A stretch of 64,000 bases of DNA, from the NCBI RefSeq assembly GCF_001695575.1, contig NZ_LUAX01000003.1, positions 205,205 to 269,204 on the forward strand. The letters run 5' to 3'. Shown here piece by piece: positions 37,003 to 46,847 of the stretch. The notes below the pieces were generated by a model. The model saw only the letters and a list, made by a program, of their open reading frames with translations. It had not been told where the DNA came from and made no database searches. Every line of letters starts with the position of its first letter. The stretch's first letter is position 1. This DNA is from Vibrio europaeus. GTDB taxonomy: Bacteria; Pseudomonadota; Gammaproteobacteria; Enterobacterales; Vibrionaceae. The translations under genes were made by a program, and so were the position numbers.

Positions 37003-38139
37003 ATGAGAAAGTTAGCGTACTTTTTAATTGCAGTGACACTGACAGGCTGTAGCCGCGAGTTTGTAGAAAGCCTTTATGATGTCAATTACGAACCGACCAA
37101 TAGATTTGCGAAGAACCTTGCGGAGCTACCCGGGCAATTTCAGAAAGATACTGCAGCTCTCGACGCGCTCATCAGCAGCTTTTCTGGCAACATTGAAAAA
37201 CGTTGGGGACGAGGTGAAATTAAATTTGCGGGTAAAAGCAATTACGTAAAGTACATCGATAACTATCTTAGTCGCTCTGAAGTTAACTTTGATAAGGGAT
37301 TGATTACTATAGAAACCGTCTCTCCGACTGACCCAAAGAGACACCTTAAGAACGCGATCGTTACCACTCTACTCACGCCTGACGATCCCGCTAACGTCGA
37401 TCTATTCTCCTCCAAAGACGTCAAACTTGAAGGGCAACCTTTTCTCTACCGACAAGTGGTCGATCAAGACAAAAAGGCAATTCAATGGTCTTGGCGCGCC
37501 AGTCGTTTCGCTGATTATCTGATCGCGAATAAGCTAAAAGTGAAGAATGTCGACTTTAAAAAAGCCTATTACGTCGAAATTCCGATGGTCGAAGAGCAAT
37601 TTGAGATTCGCAGTTACAAATACGCCGATATTGTTCAGCGCGCTTCACGTAAATATGACATCCCAGAAGACCTGATCTACGCAATCATCAAAACAGAAAG
37701 TAGCTTCAATCCATATGCGGTTAGCTGGGCGAATGCGTATGGCTTGATGCAAGTTGTGCCAAAAACAGCCGGAAAAGACGTCTTCAAGTTAGTAAAGAAA
37801 AAGTCAGGGCAACCTTCACCTGAATACCTGTTTAATCCAGAGAACAATATAGATACAGGTACCGCCTATTTCTATATTCTCAAAAATCGCTACCTGAAGG
37901 ATGTCAGCCATCCGCTTTCATTGGAGTACAGCATGATTTCTGCTTACAACGGAGGCACAGGGGGCGTGCTCAATACTTTCAATCGCAATGACCGTAAACG
38001 TGCAATGCGCGATCTTAACTCACTGCAACCTAATCAAGTTTATTGGGCATTAACCAAAAAGCACCCCAATGCGGAAGCACGTCGTTATCTCGAAAAAGTT
38101 ACCAAATTCAAAAAGGATTTTAACTCAGGCAAAACATAA
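37003..38139 (+). CDS. mltC: Membrane-bound lytic murein transglycosylase C
   Basis: A 378-residue outer-membrane lipoprotein that cleaves peptidoglycan to 1,6-anhydro products. The lipobox is LTGC at 13-16, the N-terminal domain spans 20-190 and the SLT domain 205-370. The catalytic glutamate lies in AIIKTESSFNPYAVSWANAYGLMQVVP. The last gene of the conserved trmB-mutY-yggX-mltC set; tRNA genes begin 100 bases later. Confidence 0.95.
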   Translation: MRKLAYFLIAVTLTGCSREFVESLYDVNYEPTNRFAKNLAELPGQFQKDTAALDALISSFSGNIEKRWGRGEIKFAGKSNYVKYIDNYLSRSEVNFDKGLITIETVSPTDPKRHLKNAIVTTLLTPDDPANVDLFSSKDVKLEGQPFLYRQVVDQDKKAIQWSWRASRFADYLIANKLKVKNVDFKKAYYVEIPMVEEQFEIRSYKYADIVQRASRKYDIPEDLIYAIIKTESSFNPYAVSWANAYGLMQVVPKTAGKDVFKLVKKKSGQPSPEYLFNPENNIDTGTAYFYILKNRYLKDVSHPLSLEYSMISAYNGGTGGVLNTFNRNDRKRAMRDLNSLQPNQVYWALTKKHPNAEARRYLEKVTKFKKDFNSGKT

Positions 38140-38202
38140 TCATCAAAAACGCCTAAATAATCGGCACTCAACCACTTTTTTGAATTTTTTTCTAAAAACA
38201 AG

Positions 38203-38231
38203 TTGACGGCAAGACCGAAAATCCGTTTAAT
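38203..38231 (+). promoter_or_regulatory. Promoter of tRNA array 1
   Basis: TTGACG (38203-38208), 17 bases, TTTAAT (38226-38231), then the GC-rich discriminator AGCGCTCCG before the first tRNA. This is a stable-RNA promoter shape that would respond to the stringent response. The second array has a matching promoter. Confidence 0.8.
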
Positions 38232-38242
38232 AGCGCTCCGTT

Positions 38243-38318
38243 GCCCGGATAGCTCAGTCGGTAGAGCAGAGGATTGAAAATCCTCGTGTCGGTGGTTCGA
38301 TTCCGCCTCCGGGCACCA
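38243..38318 (+). tRNA. tRNA-Phe (GAA)
   Basis: 76 bases with encoded CCA. Acceptor stem GCCCGGA/TCCGGGC, anticodon GAA in GGATTGAAAATCC, and T arm GGTGGTTCGATTCCGCC. First gene of array 1. Confidence 0.98.
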
Positions 38319-38374
38319 CAATTTGATTGTTGGTGTCTAAGACATCAATAAGTTAGCAAAAAGAATATTAGTGT

Positions 38375-38450
<76 letters not shown>

Positions 38451-38457
38451 TTCTTTT

Positions 38458-38533
38458 GCCTCGATAGCTCAGTCGGTAGAGCAGAGGATTGAAAATCCTC
38501 GTGTCGGTGGTTCGATTCCGCCTCGAGGCACCA
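38458..38533 (+). tRNA. tRNA-Phe (GAA), variant acceptor stem
   Basis: Identical to the first tRNA-Phe in body and anticodon, but the acceptor stem is GCCTCGA/TCGAGGC. The changes are paired on both strands, so the stem is intact and the tRNA is probably functional. Seven bases after tRNA-Thr. Confidence 0.97.
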
Positions 38534-38588
38534 TTATTTGGTGCTTAACAAATAGTGGTCTTAAAGACCTGTTGTTAACACAAATAAT

Positions 38589-38664
38589 TCCCCCTTAGTT
38601 CAGTTGGTAGAACGGCGGACTGTTAATCCGTATGTCGCAGGTTCGAGTCCCGCAGGGGGAGCCA
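38589..38664 (+). tRNA. tRNA-Asn (GTT)
   Basis: 76 bases with encoded CCA. Acceptor stem TCCCCCT/AGGGGGA and anticodon GTT in GGACTGTTAATCC. Last gene of array 1, followed at once by the terminator. Confidence 0.97.
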
Positions 38665-38670
38665 TATTAG

Positions 38671-38702
38671 AAAAAGCCTCATCGCAAGATGAGGCTTTTT
38701 TC
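38671..38702 (+). terminator. Terminator of tRNA array 1
   Basis: AAAAAGCCTCAT (38671-38682) pairs with ATGAGGCTTTTT (38689-38700). The sequence from tRNA-Asn through this hairpin recurs almost unchanged at the end of array 2. From 38703 to 38950 I see no gene, only a GTCGT-AAAAA-ACGAC repeat at 38829-38843. Confidence 0.92.
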
Positions 38703-38950
38703 GTTTCTCTCCCAAAAAACTTTCCAAACACAAGACCTTTACCGCACTGGTTTCATATATTACTTATTGCCTCGATTATGTAGCCCTCCCCTAAAATTGT
38801 TGTCCAAGCCTGTTTTATGCTTGTGCTGTCGTAAAAAACGACTTATTTCACACCAAAAATTTAATCTAAATCATAGTTTGAACTCAGTCTGCTATTAGGC
38901 TTAGAGCATCTAAAATAAGATGGCAAACATATTACAACAACGAACCAACT

Positions 38951-38971
38951 TCGATTTCGATTAAAAATCGA
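38951..38971 (+). repeat. Leader hairpin before the chemoreceptor gene
   Basis: TCGATTT (38951-38957) pairs with AAATCGA (38965-38971), ending 20 bases before the start codon. It may affect translation or be an operator. Confidence 0.4.
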
Positions 38972-38991
38972 CCTATTGATGAGCAATTTTT

Positions 38992-40617
38992 ATGAAACTT
39001 AAGACACAAGCTTATTTATTATCAGGAATTATCTTGATCGCCTTGCTTGCGTTAACCGCAACAGGTCTCTGGACTCTGCGCGTAGCAAGTAACTTAGACA
39101 ACAAGGCTCGCGTAACAGAATTGTTCCGCAGCGCCTACAGTATCCTTACTGAAGTCGAGCAAATGGCGATTGACGGCACGCTTGAAGAGCAACAAGCTAA
39201 AGAACTGGCAACGCGCTTGCTGCGCAACAACATCTACAAAGACAATGAGTATGTTTACGTTGCCGATGAGAAGATGACCTTTGTTGCCACCCCTCTTGAT
39301 CCACAGCTTCATGGAACAAGTTTCCATGACTTCAAAGATGGCGATGGTAACAGCGTTGGCCAACTCATTCTCGATGTGCTAGGACGCAAAACAGGGCAGA
39401 TGGTTGAGTATACTTGGACGCAGAAACAGCCAGATGGCAGTATCGAAGAGAAACTTTCTATCGCGGAGAAAACACCTCATTGGGGTTGGGTGGTAGGAAC
39501 CGGTATCGGCTTTAATGAAGTCAATGCTCGCTTCTGGTCTACGGCGCAATGGCAGCTGGTGCTCTGTTTGGGTATTGCGGGCGCTATCTTAGCCACATTA
39601 ATTGTTTCAATCCGCCGCATGCTCACTCTTCTTGGCGGAGAGCCACAAGAAGTACGCCGCGCGGTTCAAGAAGTCGCGAAAGGCAACATCCAGACAACGT
39701 TCGAAAATCAAGCCGATGATGGCAGTATCTATCAAGCTGTTCAGCAGATGAGCCAGTCTTTGGCTCAGCTAGTGAGTAACCTTGAAGGTTCAATGCATGA
39801 CTTACGCAGCGAGTTGGCAAGTGTAGAAGATCGCGCGGGAAGTATTGCTCAGCTAACTGATTCTCAGCAGCAATCTACCGCGATGATCGCTACGGCAATG
39901 ACAGAAATGGCTTCTTCGGCAAGCAACGTTGCCGATTCAGCCAGTGATACGGCAAGAAACACAGATGAAGCTGACAAACAGAGCCAACATACTCAGCACC
40001 TGATTCACAATACCGTCGATAACATTCAAGGCTTGGCCACTCAGCTAGGTACTGCAAGCCAAGCAGTGGCAGATCTAGATAACGATGTAAACAATATCGT
40101 TAAGGTTCTCGACGTTATCGGTGATATTGCCGAGCAAACCAACCTGCTAGCACTTAATGCGGCTATCGAGGCAGCCCGAGCAGGTGAGCAAGGTCGCGGT
40201 TTCGCTGTGGTTGCCGATGAAGTTCGTAACCTAGCGGGTCGAACTCAAGACAGCACTAAAGAAATTCAGCAGATGATTAGCAACTTGCAAGAAGGCTCAC
40301 GCAACGCAATCCATACTATGGAAGTCTGTGCAGAAACCAGTGAAAGCACTGTTCAAGAGTCACAAAATGCTTCTGAGGCATTGCAGCAAATCGTGGTCGC
40401 ACTAGAGTCTATTACCCAGATGAGTCAGCAAATTGCCACTGCGGCGGCTGAGCAGACTCAAGTAAGTGATGATATTTCTCAGCGAATCAATATGATTGAA
40501 GAGAGCGGCAACCAATTAAGTGGCGTCGTTACCGAAAGTCATAACAGCACTCAAAGCCTAGCAAGATTAGCGAATGAGCTAGAAAACTGGGTAAGCAAGT
40601 TTACTGTTAAGCACTAA
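38992..40617 (+). CDS. Methyl-accepting chemotaxis protein (single Cache)
   Basis: A 541-residue chemoreceptor. Residues 8-28 are the first membrane helix. About 35-185 form a single-Cache periplasmic ligand domain ([27 protein letters not shown]... and [14 protein letters not shown]), 188-208 the second helix and about 209-260 a HAMP-like linker. The signalling domain has its hairpin tip at [43 protein letters not shown]. No C-terminal CheR-docking pentapeptide is seen. It lies between two tRNA arrays with its own terminator. The ligand is unknown; small organic acids are common for this domain type. Confidence 0.94.
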   Translation: MKLKTQAYLLSGIILIALLALTATGLWTLRVASNLDNKARVTELFRSAYSILTEVEQMAIDGTLEEQQAKELATRLLRNNIYKDNEYVYVADEKMTFVATPLDPQLHGTSFHDFKDGDGNSVGQLILDVLGRKTGQMVEYTWTQKQPDGSIEEKLSIAEKTPHWGWVVGTGIGFNEVNARFWSTAQWQLVLCLGIAGAILATLIVSIRRMLTLLGGEPQEVRRAVQEVAKGNIQTTFENQADDGSIYQAVQQMSQSLAQLVSNLEGSMHDLRSELASVEDRAGSIAQLTDSQQQSTAMIATAMTEMASSASNVADSASDTARNTDEADKQSQHTQHLIHNTVDNIQGLATQLGTASQAVADLDNDVNNIVKVLDVIGDIAEQTNLLALNAAIEAARAGEQGRGFAVVADEVRNLAGRTQDSTKEIQQMISNLQEGSRNAIHTMEVCAETSESTVQESQNASEALQQIVVALESITQMSQQIATAAAEQTQVSDDISQRINMIEESGNQLSGVVTESHNSTQSLARLANELENWVSKFTVKH

Positions 40618-40633
40618 TTCGGCTTGGAGTAGT

Positions 40634-40662
40634 AAAAAGCACGCCTCTTCGCGTGCTTTTTT
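40634..40662 (+). terminator. Terminator after the chemoreceptor gene
   Basis: AAAAAGCACGC (40634-40644) pairs with GCGTGCTTTTT (40651-40661), a CTCTTC loop lies between and six T follow the stem. Confidence 0.9.
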
Positions 40663-40799
40663 GTTGTCTAAACTGGACTATTTCACTTATCAGAGCGTAT
40701 AACGCCTGTTGTCCTCTATACATTTAATATCCAAAATGGATAAAAACAGCCCATTAAGTATAGAAAAACAACAAACGATATTTTTTTTGCATTTTAATG

Positions 40800-40828
40800 T
40801 TGACCTAAAGCACGAAAAGCCGTTTAAT
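40800..40828 (+). promoter_or_regulatory. Promoter of tRNA array 2
   Basis: TTGACC (40800-40805), 17 bases, TTTAAT (40823-40828), then a discriminator ACACCTCGTC. Spacing and the CCGTTTAATA block equal those of array 1. Confidence 0.8.
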
Positions 40829-40838
40829 ACACCTCGTC

Positions 40839-40914
40839 GCCCGGATAGCTCAGTCGGTAGAGCAGAGGATTGAAAATCCTCGTGTCGGTGGTTCGATTCC
40901 GCCTCCGGGCACCA
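40839..40914 (+). tRNA. tRNA-Phe (GAA)
   Basis: 76 bases, identical to the first tRNA-Phe of array 1, with encoded CCA. The spacer after it (ACAATTT..TTGTTGGTGTCTAA) also resembles that of array 1. Confidence 0.98.
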
Positions 40915-40968
40915 CAATTTATTTGTTGGTGTCTAAATAAGACAACAACAAGAAAAGAAATAACGTGC

Positions 40969-41044
<76 letters not shown>

Positions 41045-41065
41045 TTTCTTTTCCTAATGGACAAT

Positions 41066-41141
41066 TCCTCCTTAGCTCAGTTGGTAGAGCGACGGACTGT
41101 TAATCCGCAGGTCGCTGGTTCGAGCCCAGCAGGAGGAGCCA
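41066..41141 (+). tRNA. tRNA-Asn (GTT), divergent copy
   Basis: 76 bases with anticodon GTT. Acceptor stem TCCTCCT/AGGAGGA, D arm CTCAGTTGGTAGAG and T arm CTGGTTCGAGCCCAG differ from the other tRNA-Asn copies with compensating changes, so it is likely functional. Confidence 0.97.
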
Positions 41142-41151
41142 CTTTTAGTGT

Positions 41152-41227
<76 letters not shown>

Positions 41228-41264
41228 TTTATTATATTTTAAGAGTTCGTTCTTAAAGCATAAT

Positions 41265-41340
41265 TCCCCCTTAGTTCAGTTGGTAGAACGGCGGACTGTT
41301 AATCCGTATGTCGCAGGTTCGAGTCCCGCAGGGGGAGCCA
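41265..41340 (+). tRNA. tRNA-Asn (GTT)
   Basis: 76 bases, identical to the tRNA-Asn that ends array 1, followed by the same spacer and terminator. Confidence 0.97.
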
Positions 41341-41346
41341 TATTAG

Positions 41347-41376
41347 AAAAAGCCTCATCGCAAGATGAGGCTTTTT
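41347..41376 (+). terminator. Terminator of tRNA array 2
   Basis: The same stem as the array 1 terminator, AAAAAGCCTCAT with ATGAGGCTTTTT, around CGCAAG. Confidence 0.92.
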
Positions 41377-41428
41377 CGTTTCTACTACTCCTGGTTTGTT
41401 CCAAACCAATGTCTCAGACCTAGCCGGC

Positions 41429-41454
41429 CGCGTTGAGTCCCGACAGGGGAGCCA
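41429..41454 (+). pseudogene. Remnant of a tRNA-Asn 3' end
   Basis: The stretch GTTGAGTCCCGACAGGGGAGCCATATT resembles the T arm, acceptor strand and CCA of tRNA-Asn (GTTCGAGTCCCGCAGGGGGAGCCATATT), with small deletions and substitutions. The 5' half is missing. A terminator follows as after the intact copies, so this looks like the decayed last gene of a longer array. Confidence 0.7.
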
Positions 41455-41462
41455 TATTTAAG

Positions 41463-41490
41463 AAGCCAAGTCGAAAGACTTGGCTTTTTT
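41463..41490 (+). terminator. Terminator after the tRNA-Asn remnant
   Basis: AAGCCAAGTC (41463-41472) pairs with GACTTGGCTT (41477-41486), a GAAA tetraloop lies between, then T6 and TCGTTTTT. Confidence 0.88.
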
Positions 41491-41600
41491 CGTTTTTAGC
41501 TTTCTCTCACCTACCCCATTATCGGTAAATCCACGCCACTCATTGGCAAAAGCCATCTTCACTTCCTATATTTACTCCATAATATTTATAAGGAAATATC

Positions 41601-42200
41601 ATGGCTAGGAAGCAACTGTTTGTCATTGCTGCGGAGATCTCTGCAGAACTTAATCGTGGTGTGCTTATTGCTAAACAGCTCCAGCTTGTTGCAAGTAATG
41701 CCCGCGCATTGGCTTTACGTGCTGGGGAAAGTGCGGCTGGTTTCCACCCTATCACTGATTCCATTGACGAACTTGTCCGCCTTACTCTCAATGCTTCTAG
41801 CAGCATCAACCTAAAGGCGCAGAGGCTCAGCAAGATAGCCACCGCTGAAGCGCGCTCTCGTACTGTTCTAAATCATTTTGAAACCGTCTACACGCGCTCA
41901 CAAGGCGCTGTTTACCTCCATAGCCTTGATGCTACCCGCTCTCGATGTTTTGAAGAAGCAGAGCAGCTCAGTCAGACCTTTATCCAAGACTCTAAAGAGC
42001 TCAGCACACTTCTTAATACCCTCCACAGTGAATTGAGGGTTGCCTTGATTATTTCAACCTTGCTAAGCGTTGAAGCCTCCCAAGTCGAAGAGCGTTTTAA
42101 AGGGCAGTTGAACTCTATTGCCGACAGTGTCCAAGAGTCTGCGGAAGCTATTCGTAGCCATGTTCTGCAATCCCTCAAATTATTCTCGTTGTTCGAGTAA
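41601..42200 (+). CDS. Small soluble chemoreceptor-like helical protein
   Basis: A 199-residue protein with no membrane segment or signal peptide, mostly helical. Residues 24-60 (AKQLQLVASNARALALRAGESAAGFHPITDSIDEL) follow the pattern of a chemoreceptor hairpin tip ([26 protein letters not shown]). The flanking helices are short and lack clear methylation sites. It could be a minimal cytosolic receptor or a decoy that docks to CheA/CheW or to other receptors. The next gene, a diiron MBL-fold protein, starts nine bases later with its ribosome site over this stop codon. That pairing suggests a sensing partner. Confidence 0.75.
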   Translation: MARKQLFVIAAEISAELNRGVLIAKQLQLVASNARALALRAGESAAGFHPITDSIDELVRLTLNASSSINLKAQRLSKIATAEARSRTVLNHFETVYTRSQGAVYLHSLDATRSRCFEEAEQLSQTFIQDSKELSTLLNTLHSELRVALIISTLLSVEASQVEERFKGQLNSIADSVQESAEAIRSHVLQSLKLFSLFE

Positions 42201-42209
42201 AGGAATACT

Positions 42210-42941
42210 ATGCAATCAAAAGTCTTATTTAGAGATGATGAACACCGTTGGATTATGTTTGCCCGCGATCCTCACAAACCTGAAAAGATCATCGATACCA
42301 ATCAATATATGATCGTCAATAAGCAGCAAGCGATTCTGCTTGATCCCGGTGGGATAGAGATGTTCTCTTCCATGCTCAGCAGTGTGGTCAAGGAAGTACC
42401 GACGGATCAAATTAAGTATCTGTTCGCTTCTCACCAAGATCCAGACATCATCTCCTCTCTCGGTTTATGGGATAAAGCTTTGCCGAGCGCGACCCTATAC
42501 TCCCCTTGGCTATGGGAAGGCTTTATCCGTCACTTTGGTATGGAGTCTATCTCCTTTTCTCCAATTAAAGATGAAGGTGGACGCTTATCTCTTGCTGACA
42601 TAGATATCGAATTTATTCCCGCGCACTACATGCACTCATCAGGGAACTTCTCCGTCTATGATCGTAAAGCCAAGATTTTAATGTCAGGGGATATTGGGGC
42701 GGCGCTCGATGTGCCCAATGCACCCTTGTTTGTCGAAGACTTTGAAGCTCATATTCCAAAGATGGAGTACTTCCATCGACGTTGGATGCCATCAAATAAG
42801 GCCAAGAGCGCTTGGATTGAACGAGTGCGAAACCTTGATATCGATATGATTTGTCCGCAGCACGGTGGGATTTTTAAAGGTGATAATGTCCAGTGCTTCT
42901 TAGCTTGGCTTGATGAGCTCGATGTGGGTATTGCGGTGTAG
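42210..42941 (+). CDS. Diiron metallo-beta-lactamase-fold protein (ODP-like oxygen sensor)
   Basis: A 243-residue soluble MBL-fold protein of the flavodiiron-core type without a flavodoxin domain. Likely metal ligands are H75, D77 and D79 (SHQDPD, the HxExD pattern of flavodiiron proteins), H139 (AHYMHSSG), D161 (SGDIG) and H218 (CPQHGG). This set differs from hydrolytic HxHxDH enzymes. Similar stand-alone proteins (ODP, oxygen-binding diiron protein) work with a cytosolic chemoreceptor in Treponema. Here the partner would be the product of the gene just upstream. Oxygen or Fe(II) sensing is inference. Confidence 0.8.
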   Translation: MQSKVLFRDDEHRWIMFARDPHKPEKIIDTNQYMIVNKQQAILLDPGGIEMFSSMLSSVVKEVPTDQIKYLFASHQDPDIISSLGLWDKALPSATLYSPWLWEGFIRHFGMESISFSPIKDEGGRLSLADIDIEFIPAHYMHSSGNFSVYDRKAKILMSGDIGAALDVPNAPLFVEDFEAHIPKMEYFHRRWMPSNKAKSAWIERVRNLDIDMICPQHGGIFKGDNVQCFLAWLDELDVGIAV

Positions 42942-42951
42942 ACGGTTAGAT

Positions 42952-42980
42952 ACAAAAAAGCCAGTCACTCTGGACTGGCT
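42952..42980 (-). terminator. plsC terminator
   Basis: AGCCAGTC (42959-42966) pairs with GACTGGCT (42973-42980), with T6 on the leftward strand. It may also slow the converging ODP-like transcript. Confidence 0.8.
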
Positions 42981-43000
42981 CTATATTCGCTTGCTCTAGG

Positions 43001-43741
43001 CTAGGCTTTCACACCTTGCTGTTGGTTTAGCATAGCGACCTCTTTATCAAGCGACTCTAGCTTAGCTTTCATCTGCTCACGACATGTATTGGCGAGTTCA
43101 CGAACATTCTCTTTGCCGTAATCTTCGACTTGTACTGGAGGCAACATTTCAATGATAACGTGGCCATTGTTCAAACGGTTAAGCTTCACGCCACCTGTTG
43201 AGCTACATACGATAGGAATGATGGGTAGCTTAGCACCAATAGCAGCATGGAAAGCACCTGTTTTGAAAGGCAGTAGACCACGACCTCGCGAACGCGTCCC
43301 TTCTGGGAACATCCACACAGATACGTCACTGTTGTTCAGGCTATCGACTACCTGATCGATCGTCCCTTTGGCTTTAGAGCGGTTCGCACGGTCGATTAGA
43401 ATATTACCCGTTAGCCAGTACAACTGACCAAATAGAGGCATCCAAGCTAGGCTCTTTTTACCTACTGTCACAACTTTTGGTGTTACCGCCGATGAGACCG
43501 TAAACAAATCCCAGTTGTTCTGGTGGTTAGCAATGTAAATATGCTGACCACGTTTGTAAGCGTCTTCAGGAATGCGCAGCTCAAGCTTAATACCGAACAC
43601 TCTCGACATCTTTCCAAATAGACGACCAAAGGTAAACACGTGCTTTGGATTACGCGGGCTCAGTAAGCAATAGCCACAGCCAAAAATAAACATCACAATT
43701 GCAAATATCGCAACAGCCAATACACGTAATAGTGCAATCAT
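43001..43741 (-). CDS. plsC: 1-acyl-sn-glycerol-3-phosphate acyltransferase
   Basis: A 246-residue membrane acyltransferase making phosphatidic acid from lysophosphatidic acid. An N-terminal membrane anchor covers 5-27. The HX4D motif is in NHQNNWD near 75 and FPEGTRSRG near 145. I start it at the ATG at 43741 after GGAG; the frame stays open 20 codons upstream without similarity. It lies beside murA as in the Vibrio mla region. Confidence 0.93.
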   Translation of the reverse strand: MIALLRVLAVAIFAIVMFIFGCGYCLLSPRNPKHVFTFGRLFGKMSRVFGIKLELRIPEDAYKRGQHIYIANHQNNWDLFTVSSAVTPKVVTVGKKSLAWMPLFGQLYWLTGNILIDRANRSKAKGTIDQVVDSLNNSDVSVWMFPEGTRSRGRGLLPFKTGAFHAAIGAKLPIIPIVCSSTGGVKLNRLNNGHVIIEMLPPVQVEDYGKENVRELANTCREQMKAKLESLDKEVAMLNQQQGVKA

Positions 43742-43805
43742 TGTGGTTCTCCAAAATAGAGAGTCAATTATCAGTTGAGCAGACTCTAACTGATCTATCA
43801 TTCAT

Positions 43806-43833
43806 AAAAAAGCCGAAACTCGCGTTTCGGCTT
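43806..43833 (-). terminator. murA terminator
   Basis: AAGCCGAAAC (from 43810) pairs with GTTTCGGCTT around a short TCGC loop, with T6 on the leftward strand. It separates the mla-murA operon from plsC. Confidence 0.85.
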
Positions 43834-43856
43834 ACAAGCGTTAGCTGATTCTATCT

Positions 43857-45125
<1,269 letters not shown>

Positions 45126-45380
45126 TTACAGTGACATCAACTTCTTATCACGAGCCCACTCCTCTGGAGTGTATGCTTTGATAGAGACAGCGTGGATGTC
45201 ATTTCTTTGGATGTATTCCATCAGTGGTGCATAAATTAGCTGTTGTTTTTTAACGCGACTCATTCCATCGAAACAAGCATCAACAGCAACTACTTCATAA
45301 TGACTGCCTTCGCCTTTCACGTGCAGTTCTTCTAATTTAAGTGCTTCGTTTAAAATCTGTTGTACTTTTGCGCTATCCAC
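45126..45380 (-). CDS. ibaG: BolA-like protein IbaG
   Basis: An 84-residue BolA-family protein. IbaG with monothiol glutaredoxin Grx4 binds an iron-sulfur cluster. The family core [30 protein letters not shown] and the C-terminal [14 protein letters not shown] are present. It overlaps mlaB by eight bases. In V. cholerae IbaG has been linked to envelope defects, fitting this context. Confidence 0.93.
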   Translation of the reverse strand: MDSAKVQQILNEALKLEELHVKGEGSHYEVVAVDACFDGMSRVKKQQLIYAPLMEYIQRNDIHAVSIKAYTPEEWARDKKLMSL

Positions 45381-45702
45381 AATTCACCCCTGTAGTATTC
45401 TTTAAATGCCCTGCAATGAGCTCATCGACATTGCTCAACTGAAATAATGTGCGCAGTTGTTCCGGCACGAAACTGAGCATTATATGACAGTTTTGTTTTT
45501 TTGCATTCTCAATTAGATGAATTAGCATCACCATTCCAGCAGAGTCTATCCTTGTTACGGCTTCTAACGAAACTTCAACCTGCTCACTTGGTAGCTGCGA
45601 TGTTTGAATAGACTGCCATAGCTTAGGGACAGTATCTCGATTCAGGTCACCGGTTAGTAAGTACTGACCATCATTACTTTGCTGCCACTTGGGTTCCATC
45701 AT
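45373..45702 (-). CDS. mlaB: MlaB, STAS-domain subunit of the Mla transporter
   Basis: A 109-residue cytoplasmic STAS protein that stabilises the MlaFE ATP-binding complex. The STAS signature is [21 protein letters not shown] near 50-70, with the conserved serine. Overlaps mlaC by four bases. Confidence 0.92.
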   Translation of the reverse strand: MMEPKWQQSNDGQYLLTGDLNRDTVPKLWQSIQTSQLPSEQVEVSLEAVTRIDSAGMVMLIHLIENAKKQNCHIMLSFVPEQLRTLFQLSNVDELIAGHLKNTTGVNCG

Positions 45703-46343
45703 TGAGCTTTACTCTCAAGACGAATCGGTTGCTTGGCAAGCTCTTCTAGCTCTTGAGCGACTGACAGAATACCTTCTTGGCGAAGCTTAGTGCTCCACTC
45801 AGACTGTTTACTAGAAAGAAGACTGATACCTTCGGCAATCATGTCAAATGCTTGCCATTCGCCGCTCTTCTTGTCACGACGCAGCTTAAATTCCAACTTA
45901 ATGTTTGGTCGCGGCGTATCAACGATGTCGACCTTAATGCTAGTGATGCTTTTTTTAGGGTCAAGCTTTGGCTCTGGACCAAACTCGATCGTCTGGTCAG
46001 TATATTGGGTCAATACTTGCGCATAAGAGCTGACTAAGTAGGCACGAAATGCAACGATAAACGTACCTACATCCTCACGCTTAGCCCCTTTTAAATTCGA
46101 CCCAAGCAATTTCAAAGCCGCATACTTTTCGTTGACGTAAGGCATTAATTCTTCATCAACAATCACTTTTAAATGATTGGGATCTTGCTGTACCTGATCT
46201 TGCTCCGCTTTCAAACGAGCAAAAGCGTGCTCTGATACCTGCTTCATCATCTGATAAGGTTGAGTCTTATCAATTGACTCAGCGGAAGCATTAAACGCTA
46301 AAACCATTGAAAACAGAGTAAGTACTAACTTTTTCAACATCAT
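45699..46343 (-). CDS. mlaC: MlaC, periplasmic phospholipid shuttle
   Basis: A 214-residue periplasmic lipid-binding protein carrying phospholipid between the outer-membrane MlaA complex and MlaD. A signal peptide is cleaved near FNASAES, then PYQMMKQVSEHAFARLK. I start it at the ATG at 46343, after AAGGAGAG; an earlier in-frame start would overlap mlaD. Confidence 0.93.
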   Translation of the reverse strand: MMLKKLVLTLFSMVLAFNASAESIDKTQPYQMMKQVSEHAFARLKAEQDQVQQDPNHLKVIVDEELMPYVNEKYAALKLLGSNLKGAKREDVGTFIVAFRAYLVSSYAQVLTQYTDQTIEFGPEPKLDPKKSITSIKVDIVDTPRPNIKLEFKLRRDKKSGEWQAFDMIAEGISLLSSKQSEWSTKLRQEGILSVAQELEELAKQPIRLESKAQ

Positions 46344-46350
46344 TCTCTCC

Positions 46351-46827
46351 TTACTCTTCAGAGCCACCTACGCTATACAAGACCTGACCAATCAAATCTT
46401 CTAGCACCAAAGCAGACTTGGTGTCTTCAATATAGTCGCCTTCCACCAGCATTTGCTCATCTTCAAATACAAAGCCCGGCGTTAAACCAATGTACTGCTC
46501 GCCAATTAAACCTGAAGTTAAAATTTTCACACTCGACGTTTCTGGAAACTGGTTGTAGGTGCTGCTGATTGCCATGGAAACCACAGGAAGTAAAGACTCT
46601 CTATTAAGGCCAATACCGGTCACGCGCCCGACGACCACACCACCCACCTTTACTGGGGAGCGTACTTTCAAACTACCGATGTTGTCGAACTCTGCCTTGA
46701 GAGTATAAGTATCGTTGGAGCCGAGCCCCTTTACGTCAGCAACTTGAAAAATCATCACCAGAATTGCGCAAATTCCAGCGAGAACGAAGCTACCAACCCA
46801 TAATTCAATCTTGCGAGTTTGTTGCAT
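46351..46827 (-). CDS. mlaD: MlaD, MCE-domain subunit
   Basis: A 158-residue protein with one N-terminal membrane helix (8-27) and one MCE domain (about 38-118, LKAEFDNIGSLKVRSPVKVGGVVVGRVTGI) that forms a hexameric ring over MlaE. Followed by mlaC after seven bases. Confidence 0.95.
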   Translation of the reverse strand: MQQTRKIELWVGSFVLAGICAILVMIFQVADVKGLGSNDTYTLKAEFDNIGSLKVRSPVKVGGVVVGRVTGIGLNRESLLPVVSMAISSTYNQFPETSSVKILTSGLIGEQYIGLTPGFVFEDEQMLVEGDYIEDTKSALVLEDLIGQVLYSVGGSEE

Positions 46828-46847
46828 GATTAGTTCCCAAACATCAT

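Noticed and set aside
38085..38321. Leftward open frame beginning MWCPEAESNHRHEDFQSSALPTELSG over tRNA-Phe, repeated at 40690-40917
   Set aside because: This is the antisense translation of the tRNA-Phe gene, a well-known false protein prediction. The repetition comes from the tRNA copies.
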